This document shows positions 19,372-27,839 of a stretch of DNA of 64,000 nt, in pieces. The notes under the pieces were generated by a model, which was given only the letters and a program-made list of their open reading frames with translations, did no database searches and had not been told where the DNA came from. The translations under genes were made by a program, and so were the position numbers. The stretch is from Butyrivibrio fibrisolvens 16/4. GTDB lineage: Bacteria > Bacillota > Clostridia > Lachnospirales > Lachnospiraceae. The stretch is taken from positions 1,745,906-1,809,905 of the forward strand of contig FP929036.1 of the NCBI GenBank assembly GCA_000209815.1, given 5' to 3'. How positions within the stretch are numbered: position 1 is the stretch's first letter; every line of letters starts with the position of its first letter.

Positions 19372-20842
19372 GAAATGAAAAATTATTAAAGACAGCGCTT
19401 GACCACATGCCAAAGCTGGTTTATAAGGATGTAAGTCCTATAAATATGACAGAGACCCAGTATCTTGCAAAGGGAGATAGCATAATAATAGATTTTGGTG
19501 ACCACCAGGTGGGAAGATTAGCTTTCGATTTGAAATCTGTCGGTTCTCATGCTGATGCACCTGCTTTTCTCAAAATTCATTTTGCAGAAAGAGAAATCGA
19601 GTTATACGAGAATCCTGCTGAATATAAAGGATGGATAAGTGCTTCATGGATTGAGGAAGAGCAGATTCACGTAGATGTTATTCCATCAAGAGTATCACTA
19701 GAAAGAAGATATTCATTTAGATATGTAAAAATTGAAGTTTTAGATATAAGTGATAAATACCAGCTTTATTTAGATAATGTGGTGTGCACAAATGAATCTT
19801 CAGCTGACGATTCTAAACTAGTTCCACTTAATTCTGATAATCAGCTACACAAGGCTCTTGATAGAGTTGCTATCAAAACTCTTCATGATTGTATGCAGCT
19901 GGTTTTTGAAGATGGACCAAAGAGAGATAGACGTCTTTGGATTGGCGATTTAAGAATGCAAGCGTTGGCTAATTATGAGACATATCGTAATTACGATTTA
20001 GTAAAGGAGTGTCTGTATCTTTTTGGCGCTCTTACGAACGATGAGGATAGAGTGGGAGCTTGCATATTCCTTGAACCAGAGCCAGAGGTGGATGACACTT
20101 TCATGTTTGATTACTCCTTGTTTTTATTAATACATTATTGGACTATTACAGACAAACAGGAGATGATTCGGCTGTAAATGATTTGTGGCATGTATGTAAA
20201 AGACAAATTGAGCTGGCAAAAGAAAATCTTGATGAAAACTATGTTGTAAGGGATTCCGATAAGCTAGGTTGGTGCTTTGTAGATTGGAACCTCATGCTTA
20301 ACAAGCAGGCTAGTGCCCAGGGAATATTCCTTTATGCTTTGGAGGCAGCAATTGAGCTTGCTCAGATTACAGGAGATGTAATGGCAGAAGAAGAGTATGC
20401 CCAGGATTATCTTAAATTAAAATCAGCAGCTAATAGCTTTTTATTTGATGAGGAAAAGAAGCTATATGTTTCTGGTACAGACCGACAGGTATCTTATGCA
20501 TCTCAGGTATGGATGATTCTTGGTGGAGCTGTAGAAGGAAATGGCGCTGTTAAGCTTATTGAGCGTTTGCGTCAGGAAGAAAGTGCTCTAACAATGGTTA
20601 CACCATACATGTTCCATAACTTTGTAGAAGCTTTGATTATGATTGGTGAAAAGAATCAGGCTTTAAAGGAAATGGAAGAATACTGGGGTGGAATGCTTAA
20701 GGAAGGGGCAGATACATTCTGGGAATTATACAATCCTAAGAATCCAAATGAGTCTCCTTATGGCGGAACAATAGTTAACAGCTATTGTCACGCATGGAGC
20801 TGTGGCCCTACATATTTCTTAAGAAAATATTTTTGTAATTAA
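19368..20842 (+). CDS. GH78-like alpha-L-rhamnosidase family protein (frameshifted)
   Basis: A six-hairpin (alpha/alpha)6 glycosidase of about 491 residues. The hallmark DGPKRDRRLWIGDLRMQA (about residues 183-200) is the GH78 signature around the general acid, and a late ATFWE-type segment (ADTFWELYNP) with HAWSCGPTYFL closes the barrel. The N-terminal half has a beta-sandwich-like region. The frame breaks at about 20135, where one T is missing; the two pieces 19368-20177 and 20138-20842 then join (LDYYRQTGDDSAVNDLW). No signal peptide, so it acts on imported glycosides. Linkage specificity cannot be read from sequence. Confidence 0.82.
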
Positions 20843-20853
20843 CGAGGTTATAA

Positions 20854-22611
20854 ATGTCAAAGATAGATTTTAAGGGAAATCCCTTTTATTTAGATGATGA
20901 GGCTGTAGAGTGGATTGAAACTACTTTTAGCGAGATGTCACTCGAGGATAAGTGTGGACAGGTATTCTGTCCAATGGGATTCAGCAGTGATGATGGAGTC
21001 CTCAACCACATTGTAGGAGATATAAAGGTAGGGGGTATGATGTATCGAAGTGGCAGAGCCGAGGAGATACAGAACACTCACAGAAAAATTCAATCAATCG
21101 CCAAGGTGCCACTTCTTCTTGCTGCCAATATTGAGGCAGGAGGAGATGGTTTGGCTTTTGAGGGAACATCCTTTGGAAAGCCTATGGCAGTAGCTGCAAC
21201 AGCAGATAGCGAATATGGCTACAAAATGGGATATGTTGCCTGCAAAGAAGGTGCAGCTCTAGGTATGAATTGGTCTTTTGCACCAATCGTTGATATTAAC
21301 AAGGAGTTTCATAATCCAATTACAAATGTAAGAACATTTGGAGACAATCCACAGATGGTGGTTGACTTTGCCAGCAGATATATGGATGGTGCTGATGAGA
21401 ATAATGTGGCGGTTGCTATCAAACATTTCCCAGGAGATGGTATCGATGAGCGAGATCAACATATTCTTACAAGCATCAATAGCCTTTCTGTAGAGGAATG
21501 GGATGAGACCTTTGGATATGTATATAGGTCACTTATTGAAAAGGGAGCAAAGACAGTTATGGTTGGCCATATAGCTTGCCCCGCCTATGTTCGTAAATAC
21601 GATAGTGGTGCTTCAAGAGAAAAGCAGTTACTTCCTGCTTCATTGTCTTATGAATTACTTACCAAATTGCTTAGACAGCAGCTGGGATTTAATGGCTTGA
21701 TTTCTACAGATGCCACACCTATGGTTGGATTTACAGCTGCTATGAAGCGAGAAATGGCAATTCCTACTGCAATTCAAAATGGATGTGACATGATTCTTTT
21801 CAATAAAAGCTTAGAAGAGGATTATGGATTCCTTATGGATGGTGTGAAAAATGGAATCCTTAAGGAAGAAAGATTAAACGAAGCAGTTCTTAGAATACTT
21901 GCTACAAAGGCTTCTTTAGGGCTTCACAAAAAGCAGGCAGAAGGAACTCTTGTGCCAGGCAAAGATGCTTTGGCTGTAGTAGGTTGTGAAGAGCATAGAA
22001 AGATGGCCAATGAAGTTGCAGATAAGGCCATCACACTCGTAAGAGATGAGGCAAGTTTACTTCCACTTTCTGCCAAAAAATATAAGCGTATTTATTTGAA
22101 TGTTATCGATAGAAATGATGATCCAAATAGCGATTTTGTAAAGATGTGGAAAGAAAAGCTTGAAGCAGAGGGCTTTGAGGTTAAGGTTAGAGACAGACGC
22201 ACTCGAGTTTCTGTAATGGATTTCGCAGATCCAAGCAGAATGACTCCAGAAAAGCAGGCTCTTATGAATGAAATGTACAGAAGCGTTGCAGATATGAAGG
22301 CTGATTATGATTTGTATCTTTATGTTTGTAACATGGAAAATGCTTCTAATAACACAACACTCCGTTTGAATTGGAATGTTTTGTTTGGCCTTGGGGATGA
22401 TGCACCTTGGCATGCTGCTGAAATACCGATGCTTATGGTTTCAACAGCATATCCATACCATCTGTTTGATGCCCCTATGATGAAAACATATATAAATACC
22501 TATAGTGGCAATGAGGATTTTGTAACAGCTTGTATTGATAAAATGATGGGCCGTTCTGAGTTTAAAGGAATCAGCCCGGTAGACCCACTATGTGGAAAGG
22601 ACTATATATAA
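20854..22611 (+). CDS. GH3 glycosidase, NagZ-like
   Basis: A 585-residue cytoplasmic glycoside hydrolase of family 3. KHFPGDGIDERDQH matches the Asp/His catalytic dyad loop of beta-N-acetylhexosaminidases (NagZ consensus KHFPGHGxxxxDSH). The nucleophile Asp lies in GLISTDATPM. A C-terminal alpha/beta sandwich follows (from about residue 370). A beta-N-acetylhexosaminidase or a phosphorylase-like activity is likely. It starts 11 bases after the rhamnosidase-like gene with a weak ribosome binding site and ends 1 base before pgmB. In this operon it probably trims an imported oligosaccharide. Confidence 0.85.
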   Translation: MSKIDFKGNPFYLDDEAVEWIETTFSEMSLEDKCGQVFCPMGFSSDDGVLNHIVGDIKVGGMMYRSGRAEEIQNTHRKIQSIAKVPLLLAANIEAGGDGLAFEGTSFGKPMAVAATADSEYGYKMGYVACKEGAALGMNWSFAPIVDINKEFHNPITNVRTFGDNPQMVVDFASRYMDGADENNVAVAIKHFPGDGIDERDQHILTSINSLSVEEWDETFGYVYRSLIEKGAKTVMVGHIACPAYVRKYDSGASREKQLLPASLSYELLTKLLRQQLGFNGLISTDATPMVGFTAAMKREMAIPTAIQNGCDMILFNKSLEEDYGFLMDGVKNGILKEERLNEAVLRILATKASLGLHKKQAEGTLVPGKDALAVVGCEEHRKMANEVADKAITLVRDEASLLPLSAKKYKRIYLNVIDRNDDPNSDFVKMWKEKLEAEGFEVKVRDRRTRVSVMDFADPSRMTPEKQALMNEMYRSVADMKADYDLYLYVCNMENASNNTTLRLNWNVLFGLGDDAPWHAAEIPMLMVSTAYPYHLFDAPMMKTYINTYSGNEDFVTACIDKMMGRSEFKGISPVDPLCGKDYI

Positions 22612-22612
22612 A

Positions 22613-23248
22613 ATGGAAATCAAGGGAATTATATTTGATTTAGATGGTGTTATTTGCAGCACTGATGAATATCATTATCAGGCATGGAAGAAAATGGCTG
22701 ATGATGAGGGAATATATTTTGATAGAAAAATAAATGAAAGACTTCGCGGTGTTTCTAGAGCTGCCAGCCTGGAGATAATTCTGGAGAAAGCTGACAGGCA
22801 GTATTCAGATGAAGAAAAGCTTGAGATGATGACAAAGAAAAATGATTTATATAAAGAGCTTTTGGCATCAATGACAGAAAGGGATGTATCGTCAGAGGTA
22901 TTAGATACTTTACATGCACTTAGAGCAAAAGGTTTAAAGCTTGCTATTGGTTCATCATCCCAAAACACTAAGCTGATTTTAAGTCGCATTGGTCTTTTGG
23001 ATTTCTTTGACGGAATATCTGATGGAACAATAATTTCTCAGTCAAAGCCTAATCCAGAGGTTTTCATTAAGGCTGCCGGTATTCTTCAGCTTAAGAATGA
23101 GAATTGTTTTGTTGTTGAAGATGCCGAGGCTGGAATTGACGCAGCAGTAGCTGGTGGATTTCACAGCATAGGAATAGGCAGTGCTAGCAGTTATGACAAG
23201 GCAGAATATAAAATAAATAGCTTTAAGGAAATTATCGATTTAGTATAA
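22613..23248 (+). CDS. pgmB: Beta-phosphoglucomutase
   Basis: A HAD-superfamily mutase of 211 residues: nucleophile motif FDLDGVICSTDEYHYQAWKK (the Asp-x-Asp and cap His/Lys pattern of beta-PGM), the cap segment RLRGVSRAASLEII, IGSSSQNT and VVEDAEAGIDAAVAGG. It converts beta-glucose 1-phosphate to glucose 6-phosphate. Its presence implies that some enzyme of the pathway releases beta-glucose 1-phosphate, that is, a phosphorolytic step; no GH65 phosphorylase is in the window. ATG 22613 was preferred to GTG 22592. It is the last gene of the sugar operon. Confidence 0.87.
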   Translation: MEIKGIIFDLDGVICSTDEYHYQAWKKMADDEGIYFDRKINERLRGVSRAASLEIILEKADRQYSDEEKLEMMTKKNDLYKELLASMTERDVSSEVLDTLHALRAKGLKLAIGSSSQNTKLILSRIGLLDFFDGISDGTIISQSKPNPEVFIKAAGILQLKNENCFVVEDAEAGIDAAVAGGFHSIGIGSASSYDKAEYKINSFKEIIDLV

Positions 23249-23294
23249 GTCGATAATCCCTAGGAGACATTAATAAAATAAATATTTCTACAAA

Positions 23295-23326
23295 AAAGGA
23301 CTGCTCACATACTGTGGCAGTCCTTT
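23295..23326. terminator. Bidirectional terminator between pgmB and the transglutaminase-like gene
   Basis: A perfect 10-bp stem, AAAGGACTGC / GCAGTCCTTT, with a 12-base loop, T-rich on one side and A-rich on the other. It lies between convergent genes and can serve both. Confidence 0.8.
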
Positions 23327-23361
23327 ATAATTTGCTTTATATGATTATCTAATAAAAAATT

Positions 23362-24357
23362 TTACCATCCATATCCAAACGATGGCCCGTAGTTTGCAGC
23401 ATAACCACATTCAAAGTCATCCTTATACTGCCCCGTATGCTTATCAACTAATAGATTGCAATTTGATACATCAAGGGTGATTTGTACATCTCCACCAGTT
23501 GTGATTGCCTGCATATCATTCCAGGTACAGTCAACAACCAGCCATTTACCGTCTACATATACTCGGTTCCAAATGTGATTAATGGCGTGGGAACTGTCTG
23601 TGATATTAGGCACACCACATAAATCTAACATATAGCCACATCTAGCCGTGTAATCCTCGCATATGCCTGCTATTGTTCCTGTATCAGTTTTATTCCAAGG
23701 CTTTGTCTTACCTATACGCTCATAATCATAATAGTAGTTTTCAATTACCCACTGATTAACTGCACATACCTTTTCTCTGTCAGTCATACCTGCTCTGATA
23801 ATTGAATTAAGTGCATCAATAGACTGATTAAAGTAAGTATCGTAAGTGCTATAACCCATACGACCTTCGTAGATACCTGTTTTAGAAAAGTGATTCCAAA
23901 GAGCATCGTGATTTGTTCCTACGACTGCAGCTACATCTGGATTCTCTGCTGCATATCTTGCTGAATCAAATGAGCCACCTCTTTTAAGGTTAGGACCGAG
24001 GCCCGAATTAAACTGACCTAGATAAATATGTACAGGCATCTTACACCAAGCATATCCTGACTGATCTGGATCAGCATTTAATTCTGTAAATTTCTTTAAA
24101 GCTTCATTCTGGTAATAATCCAGTACTGCTGCATAATTATTTCCACGAGCATCCTGCTCTGCCCACTCTTTTTGAATATCCTCATATGAAATATATTCAT
24201 AGTAAACCTCTCCGTTTGTTTTCATGATTGGAATACAGATAAGGTCATCATTATTTTCTTTAGCATTTGCTGTCATAGAAAATGCCGGTACTACCATGCA
24301 TGCTACTAATGCTGTAGATATAATTGTTGTTGCAATCTTTCTAAAACTCATAGTCAT
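23362..24357 (-). CDS. Secreted transglutaminase-like cysteine protease fold protein
   Basis: A signal peptide (residues 1-32, ending SMTANA) precedes a 300-residue extracellular protein. The C-terminal half is a transglutaminase-core domain: GICEDYTARCGYMLDLCGVP (catalytic Cys), SHAINHIWNRVYVDGKW (His) and VVDCTWND (Asp). The middle (ARYAAENPDVAAVVGTNHDA) resembles repeats found in extracellular Firmicute proteins. The role is probably protein cross-linking or peptide cleavage at the surface; unproven. AGGAGG precedes the ATG, 5 bases after a short GGC-GATA-GCC hairpin that could affect access. Confidence 0.83.
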   Translation of the reverse strand: MTMSFRKIATTIISTALVACMVVPAFSMTANAKENNDDLICIPIMKTNGEVYYEYISYEDIQKEWAEQDARGNNYAAVLDYYQNEALKKFTELNADPDQSGYAWCKMPVHIYLGQFNSGLGPNLKRGGSFDSARYAAENPDVAAVVGTNHDALWNHFSKTGIYEGRMGYSTYDTYFNQSIDALNSIIRAGMTDREKVCAVNQWVIENYYYDYERIGKTKPWNKTDTGTIAGICEDYTARCGYMLDLCGVPNITDSSHAINHIWNRVYVDGKWLVVDCTWNDMQAITTGGDVQITLDVSNCNLLVDKHTGQYKDDFECGYAANYGPSFGYGW

Positions 24358-24531
24358 ATATTTCCTCCTTGGCTATCGCCTCAGTTATGATACAACCATC
24401 ATTTTCAAAGTGTCAATATTATATAACTATACATAAGGTGTATTATTTGTGAAATGGTGCAAAAAAATGGGTAATATCCCACAGATATGCCGATTGTTCT
24501 TTTCTATGGACAGAAATATTGATATTTACTG

Positions 24532-24557
24532 AGGTTACTGAAAACAGTAACCTTTTT
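24532..24557 (+). terminator. Plus-strand terminator with no upstream gene
   Basis: A perfect 9-bp stem AGGTTACTG / CAGTAACCT with an AAAA loop and TTTTTCT tail. The gene on its 5' side (starting at 24357) runs the other way, so no annotated plus-strand transcript ends here. A short untranslated RNA from about 24430 to 24557, containing the small hairpin GGGTAATATCCC, is possible. Confidence 0.6.
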
Positions 24558-24604
24558 CTATATGCAGAGTGTTTTAATATGTATATATGAAACAAAAACG
24601 GGAA

Positions 24605-24682
24605 ATATGGTAATTAAAACTTTTATTTAGCTCTCTAATCAACTAAAATAAAGAAATTAACAAATTCGAATTTGTGGGGAGG
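24605..24682 (+). promoter_or_regulatory. Conserved promoter/leader element, copy 2 of 3
   Basis: Aligned with 10936-11010 and 31767-31836: ATATGGTAATTAAA, a TAAAAT -10 candidate inside CAACTAAAATAAAG, and an ATTTG segment followed by the ribosome binding site of the HAD gene. It is the most diverged copy, and the palindrome is imperfect here. Confidence 0.55.
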
Positions 24683-24687
24683 CGCGT

Positions 24688-25383
24688 ATGACCAAAGCGG
24701 TTATATTTGACATGTTTGAAACCCTCGTTTCAATGTTTTCTGGTGATACTTATTTTAGCGAAGACATGGCGGCAGACTTAAAAATCCCAATCGATGATTT
24801 CAGAAATGCATGGCATACCACAGAACATGATAGAAGCTGCGGAAACTGCACAATAGAGGAAGGGATAAAAACGACTCTTGAAATGCTGGGGCGTTACAGC
24901 GAGGAATCTGTAAAACTTCTCGCAGATAAGCGAAGGAAGAATCTAGAAGGGATATTTGAACGAACTCCCGTGGAAACTATAGTTCTTTTGCAGGAGCTTA
25001 GTAGACGCGGCATAAAGATTGGACTTATAAGTAACTGTTATTCTGATGAAGCTGATGCTATTAGAAAAAGCTCTATTTTCCCGTACTTAGATGTCGTATT
25101 ACTTTCATATGAGCAGGGAATATGTAAGCCAGATTATGAAATATATAAAAAAGCAATGGAGGAGATGGGAATTACAGCTGAGGAATGCCTGTATGTCGGA
25201 GATGGCGGTTCAAAGGAGCTTTTTGCTGCCAGAGACCTTGGGATGAGATGCCTTCAGGCCTTGTATTTTGCTGATCTGGCTTTTGAACCACATATTCCAT
25301 GCTACAAACTTGATGATTTTGAACATGCATATAAGCAGAATGATATATTATGCGATTTTGCACTGGTGCAAAAAGGGAGATGA
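24688..25383 (+). CDS. HAD superfamily hydrolase, subfamily IA
   Basis: A 231-residue phosphatase-type protein: VIFDMFETLVSMFSG (motif I, with Asp and a Met in place of the second Asp region), GLISNCYSDE (motif II), KPDYEIYKKAM (motif III Lys) and CLYVGDGGSKELFAARDLGM (motif IV). The second Asp of the usual DxD (DxDxT) is replaced (FDMFET), as in haloacid-dehalogenase-like members, so the reaction may not be a simple phosphatase one. GGGGAGG precedes the ATG and is part of leader copy 2. Substrate unknown. Confidence 0.82.
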   Translation: MTKAVIFDMFETLVSMFSGDTYFSEDMAADLKIPIDDFRNAWHTTEHDRSCGNCTIEEGIKTTLEMLGRYSEESVKLLADKRRKNLEGIFERTPVETIVLLQELSRRGIKIGLISNCYSDEADAIRKSSIFPYLDVVLLSYEQGICKPDYEIYKKAMEEMGITAEECLYVGDGGSKELFAARDLGMRCLQALYFADLAFEPHIPCYKLDDFEHAYKQNDILCDFALVQKGR

Positions 25384-25439
25384 GTGACTATCGTTCAACT
25401 GGTAAATTGTTAGATCAGATTAATAGTGAAGAAAATTAA
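25380..25439 (+). CDS. Possible 19-residue peptide overlapping the HAD stop
   Basis: ATG 25380 overlaps the HAD stop (ATGA) and follows AAAGGGAG; the frame reads MSDYRSTGKLLDQINSEEN. There is no recognised family. It may be a chance frame or a remnant, but the coupling and ribosome binding site make it worth noting. Confidence 0.25.
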   Translation: MSDYRSTGKLLDQINSEEN

Positions 25440-25463
25440 TAAAAAATATTGGGGGAATATTCT

Positions 25464-26018
25464 ATGCAACCAGAAATAACATTGGGAATAGTAACTGTAC
25501 TTTGTTCAACGGCAATAAGTATATGTGGTATCACTATGGGGTGGTTTGGGAGAAAACATTCAGTCGAGCATACGGAGTATTACAAGGAAAGACAGGATGC
25601 TGCGAATATAATATCTTCTTATGCAGAAGTTGCATCTGCAGATTATTTACAAATATTTTATCAGAGAGCAAGTGCTGTAAAGACAACTGAAGGTTTAGAT
25701 GTTTTTACTAGTGTCATGCAGAAACATCAATCTGCATTAAACATGTATACTTTTCAATTATTATCTATTATTGATGAGGATAATGATAAATTAAGAGAAG
25801 CTCTGATAGAATATAAGAGGTTGACTAGAGGCTGTTTAATATATCTCACTGATTTAAAAGCCGCTGCTTCAATAGCTAATGAATTGGTTGATCAGTCTGT
25901 GATTAATGATAGACAAAGTAAGGTAAGTAATCGTATTCAGGAAATATATGATATTGAGAAACCAATACAGGAAGAGTTACAAAAACTGTTAGCTCACTAT
26001 TTAAAGCGAATAAAATAG
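25464..26018 (+). CDS. Hypothetical protein, N-terminal membrane helix and helical domain
   Basis: 184 residues from ATG 25464 (GGGGGAA upstream). One membrane segment near the N-terminus (LGIVTVLCSTAISICGITMG) is followed by a charged, almost wholly helical region of about 150 residues, probably cytoplasmic and coiled-coil-like. I recognise no family. It lies in the accessory stretch between the HAD gene and another small membrane protein. Confidence 0.6.
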   Translation: MQPEITLGIVTVLCSTAISICGITMGWFGRKHSVEHTEYYKERQDAANIISSYAEVASADYLQIFYQRASAVKTTEGLDVFTSVMQKHQSALNMYTFQLLSIIDEDNDKLREALIEYKRLTRGCLIYLTDLKAAASIANELVDQSVINDRQSKVSNRIQEIYDIEKPIQEELQKLLAHYLKRIK

Positions 26019-26128
26019 TTCAAAAAGCATATTACAATCCAACCATCAAGCTATGTATTTCCATATGTAAAGCTTTGGATAGAACATTAGATGAATTGTT
26101 TTGGGAGTAATTTTTGAGAGGAAAAACT

Positions 26129-26521
26129 ATGAAAAAATATAAGATAGCAGCAATTATCATGATTATTCATGGCGGATTCATGGAACTGGCTGGTGTGCTA
26201 TGTATGATACCTGCGTTGTTACTAGGAAATGATAAGTTTGATATAGGAAAGTTTTTTGAATTCAAGCTTCAATATTTCCAAGATAACATTTATATGATGA
26301 TTGTTATGGGGGCAATCTACGGTTTGATTAGACTGATTGGTGCTATAGGTCTACTAAAAAATAGAATGTGGGGTTTAGTGCTGTCGATAATCATCTGCAC
26401 AATAACCATTACGCTGATAATGTTTTTATTGCCAGCCGGCATTATGGATGGAATTCTTGCTGGAAGTGCATTGATATTGATTTTAATGGGATTTTATGGC
26501 GATAGAAAGATAACTAATTGA
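26129..26521 (+). CDS. Small membrane protein of unknown function
   Basis: 130 residues with four predicted membrane helices, beginning MKKYKIAAIIMIIHGGFMEL; the later helices are GAIYGLIRLIGAIGLLKNR and LVLSIIICTITITLIMFLLP. It resembles uncharacterised four-helix proteins of Clostridia. GAGAGGAAAA precedes ATG 26129. It ends 3 bases before the next start. Confidence 0.65.
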   Translation: MKKYKIAAIIMIIHGGFMELAGVLCMIPALLLGNDKFDIGKFFEFKLQYFQDNIYMMIVMGAIYGLIRLIGAIGLLKNRMWGLVLSIIICTITITLIMFLLPAGIMDGILAGSALILILMGFYGDRKITN

Positions 26522-26524
26522 AGT

Positions 26525-27000
26525 ATGAATATCACATTGGAAAAAAGAACTGCTGATTCTGTTAGAACTTATTTTGAAAAGGCAAAGAGACCGGAAATCA
26601 AGCAAGTATTACCGCAAAAGGCAAAAACAGTTGAAGAGGCATTAGCCGACTACGAACAAACTTTGCTGCCAGATGCACAAAGCTTCGGCCAAACAGTGTA
26701 TGTTGATGGAAAATATGTAGGTGATGTTTGGTGCTATTGTATTGATATGGATGATGAACCAAATTGCATGCTCAGTTTTTGCATTTTTGAACTTGAATAC
26801 TGGAATAAGGGCATAGCTACTACAGCAGTAAAAAATTTATTCAGAGTTTTTGCACTTTATACCATGTAAAAACCATTGGCGCCTTTACCTTTGCTCATAA
26901 TCAGGCTTCCATTAAAGTATTGGAAAAGAATGGTTTTGTCGTTATGGAAGAATTTGAAGATAATGCCATATTGTCAAAATATCTGCAATTGGAGTGCTGA
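26525..27000 (+). CDS. GNAT family N-acetyltransferase (frameshifted)
   Basis: An acetyltransferase of about 158 residues with the acetyl-CoA-side pattern FELEYWNKGIATTAVKNLF and, after the shift, the classic end TIGAFTFAHNQASIKVLEKN followed by GFVV. The first frame stops at 26869; one T missing near 26848-26852 (RVFCTLYHVKTIGAF) restores the whole. Related enzymes acetylate amino groups of ribosomal proteins or small molecules; substrate unknown. It follows the membrane protein gene by 3 bases. Confidence 0.78.
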
Positions 27001-27055
27001 TATATCGGAATTTACGGAGGAAAAATGCTTAAAAATAGCCTTGGAGGTAAATAAT

Positions 27056-27271
27056 ATGAGCGATAACAGTGTATTTAATAGTATTATGACAGGTCTTAAT
27101 GAAGCTCTGGAAGATGCTAAAAGTGAAAGACCTATTCTTAAAAGACATAAGGTTACGGTAGAAACTGTAAAAATTTATGAAGCAGCAGAAGTTAAGAAAA
27201 TAAGAAAATCAACTGTATACCATGATTTTACAAAGGTTACTGCAAAAAATGTGGTAGCCTTTTTTAGTTGA
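27056..27271 (+). pseudogene. Truncated XRE/HigA-type antitoxin gene cut by a 78-bp repeat
   Basis: 71 residues from ATG 27056 (GGAGG upstream). Residues 1-53 (FNSIMTGLNEALEDAKSE, then RHKVTVE and VKKIRKST) match the N-terminus of HigA-like helix-turn-helix antitoxins. Just where the DNA-binding domain should begin, the sequence runs into the 78-bp direct repeat (27216-27293), which supplies VYHDFTKVTAKNVVAFFS and a stop. The helix-turn-helix is lost and no toxin gene is next to it. This is a broken gene; the break point marks a rearrangement junction. Confidence 0.7.
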
Positions 27272-27293
27272 CAGGAACGGAAAAATAGTATCT
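27216..27293. repeat. 78-bp perfect direct repeat, left copy
   Basis: Identical over all 78 bases to 30147-30224. It begins TATACCATGATTTTACAAAG and ends AAAAATAGTATCT. The two copies enclose the Rrf2, cupin and radical SAM genes. The left copy interrupts the antitoxin gene and ends two bases before the first Rrf2 operator. Confidence 0.9.
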
Positions 27294-27294
27294 T

Positions 27295-27317
27295 GTTGTG
27301 ACTATTGTAACTACAAC
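27295..27317. promoter_or_regulatory. Rrf2 operator copy 1 (GTTGT-N13-ACAAC)
   Basis: GTTGT at 27295-27299 and ACAAC at 27313-27317, 13 bases apart. It lies 38 bases before the Rrf2 gene start. The same form occurs twice more upstream of the cupin gene, indicating autoregulation. Confidence 0.7.
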
Positions 27318-27354
27318 GAAAATGATTTAAGATAGAGTCGATGGAGGTGTCAGA

Positions 27355-27789
27355 ATGCAGATTTCAAGCAGATTTACAATAGCGGTTCATGTGCTTATAG
27401 CAATTGAAACATTTAAGAATGACAATAAAATCACCAGTGAATTTCTTGCGTCCAGCGCAAATGTAAATCCGACGGTAATCAGAAGACTCTTGCAGCAGTT
27501 GAAGAAGGCGGAGATTGTAACAGTGAAGCGGGGAAGCGGCGGTGCCGATATAGAGAAATCCTTGACGGAGATAACGCTTCTGGATGTTTACAATGCCGTG
27601 GAGCCTGTCGAAAATGGACAGTTGTTTCATTTCCATGAGAATCCGAATGAGTTATGCCCTGTGGGACGGAACATTCACAGGATCATGGATCACAGGCTTG
27701 AAGAAATACAGAATGCCATGGAAGATAAAATGCGGCGAATAACCATAGCTGATGTAATGGCGGATGCGAACAAGCTGATAGAATTTTAA
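27355..27789 (+). CDS. Rrf2-family transcriptional regulator (YwnA-like)
   Basis: A 144-residue Rrf2 protein with the winged helix at residues 1-60 (SSRFTIAVHVLIAIETF, TSEFLASSANVNPTVIRRLL, VKRGSGGADI). It has a single Cys (NELCPVG) in the sensor region and lacks the three Cys that bind an Fe-S cluster in IscR/NsrR, so it is of the YwnA/HypR-like type, which senses oxidants, aldehydes or other stress through one Cys. GGAGG is 9 bases before ATG 27355. The dyads GTTGT-N13-ACAAC before its own gene and the cupin gene are its probable operators. Base composition is richer in GC than its surroundings. Confidence 0.87.
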   Translation: MQISSRFTIAVHVLIAIETFKNDNKITSEFLASSANVNPTVIRRLLQQLKKAEIVTVKRGSGGADIEKSLTEITLLDVYNAVEPVENGQLFHFHENPNELCPVGRNIHRIMDHRLEEIQNAMEDKMRRITIADVMADANKLIEF

Positions 27790-27797
27790 AAAGTTTT

Positions 27798-27836
27798 GTT
27801 GTAACACTTGACATCACAACAAGGCAGTGGTACACT
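27798..27836 (+). promoter_or_regulatory. Cupin-operon promoter overlapped by Rrf2 operator copy 2
   Basis: GTTGT-N13-ACAAC at 27798-27820 covers a perfect TTGACA -35 box (27808-27813); TACACT (27831-27836) follows after exactly 17 bases. Binding of a regulator here would block RNA polymerase. Confidence 0.75.
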
Positions 27837-27839
27837 CCC

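Noticed and set aside
24358-24400. Riboswitch before the transglutaminase-like gene
   Set aside because: Only a short GGC-GATA-GCC hairpin near the ribosome binding site is visible; the conserved core of c-di-GMP or other known riboswitches is not there.
25172-25363. Minus-strand frame of 63 residues in the HAD gene, and similar antisense frames in mutS, mrdA, mreB and others
   Set aside because: They lie wholly within well-supported genes, lack ribosome binding sites and show no family features.
27025-27054. Nine-codon frame MLKNSLGGK before the antitoxin remnant, possible toxin remnant
   Set aside because: Too short to support, although a ribosome binding site-like GGAGG precedes it; more likely chance.
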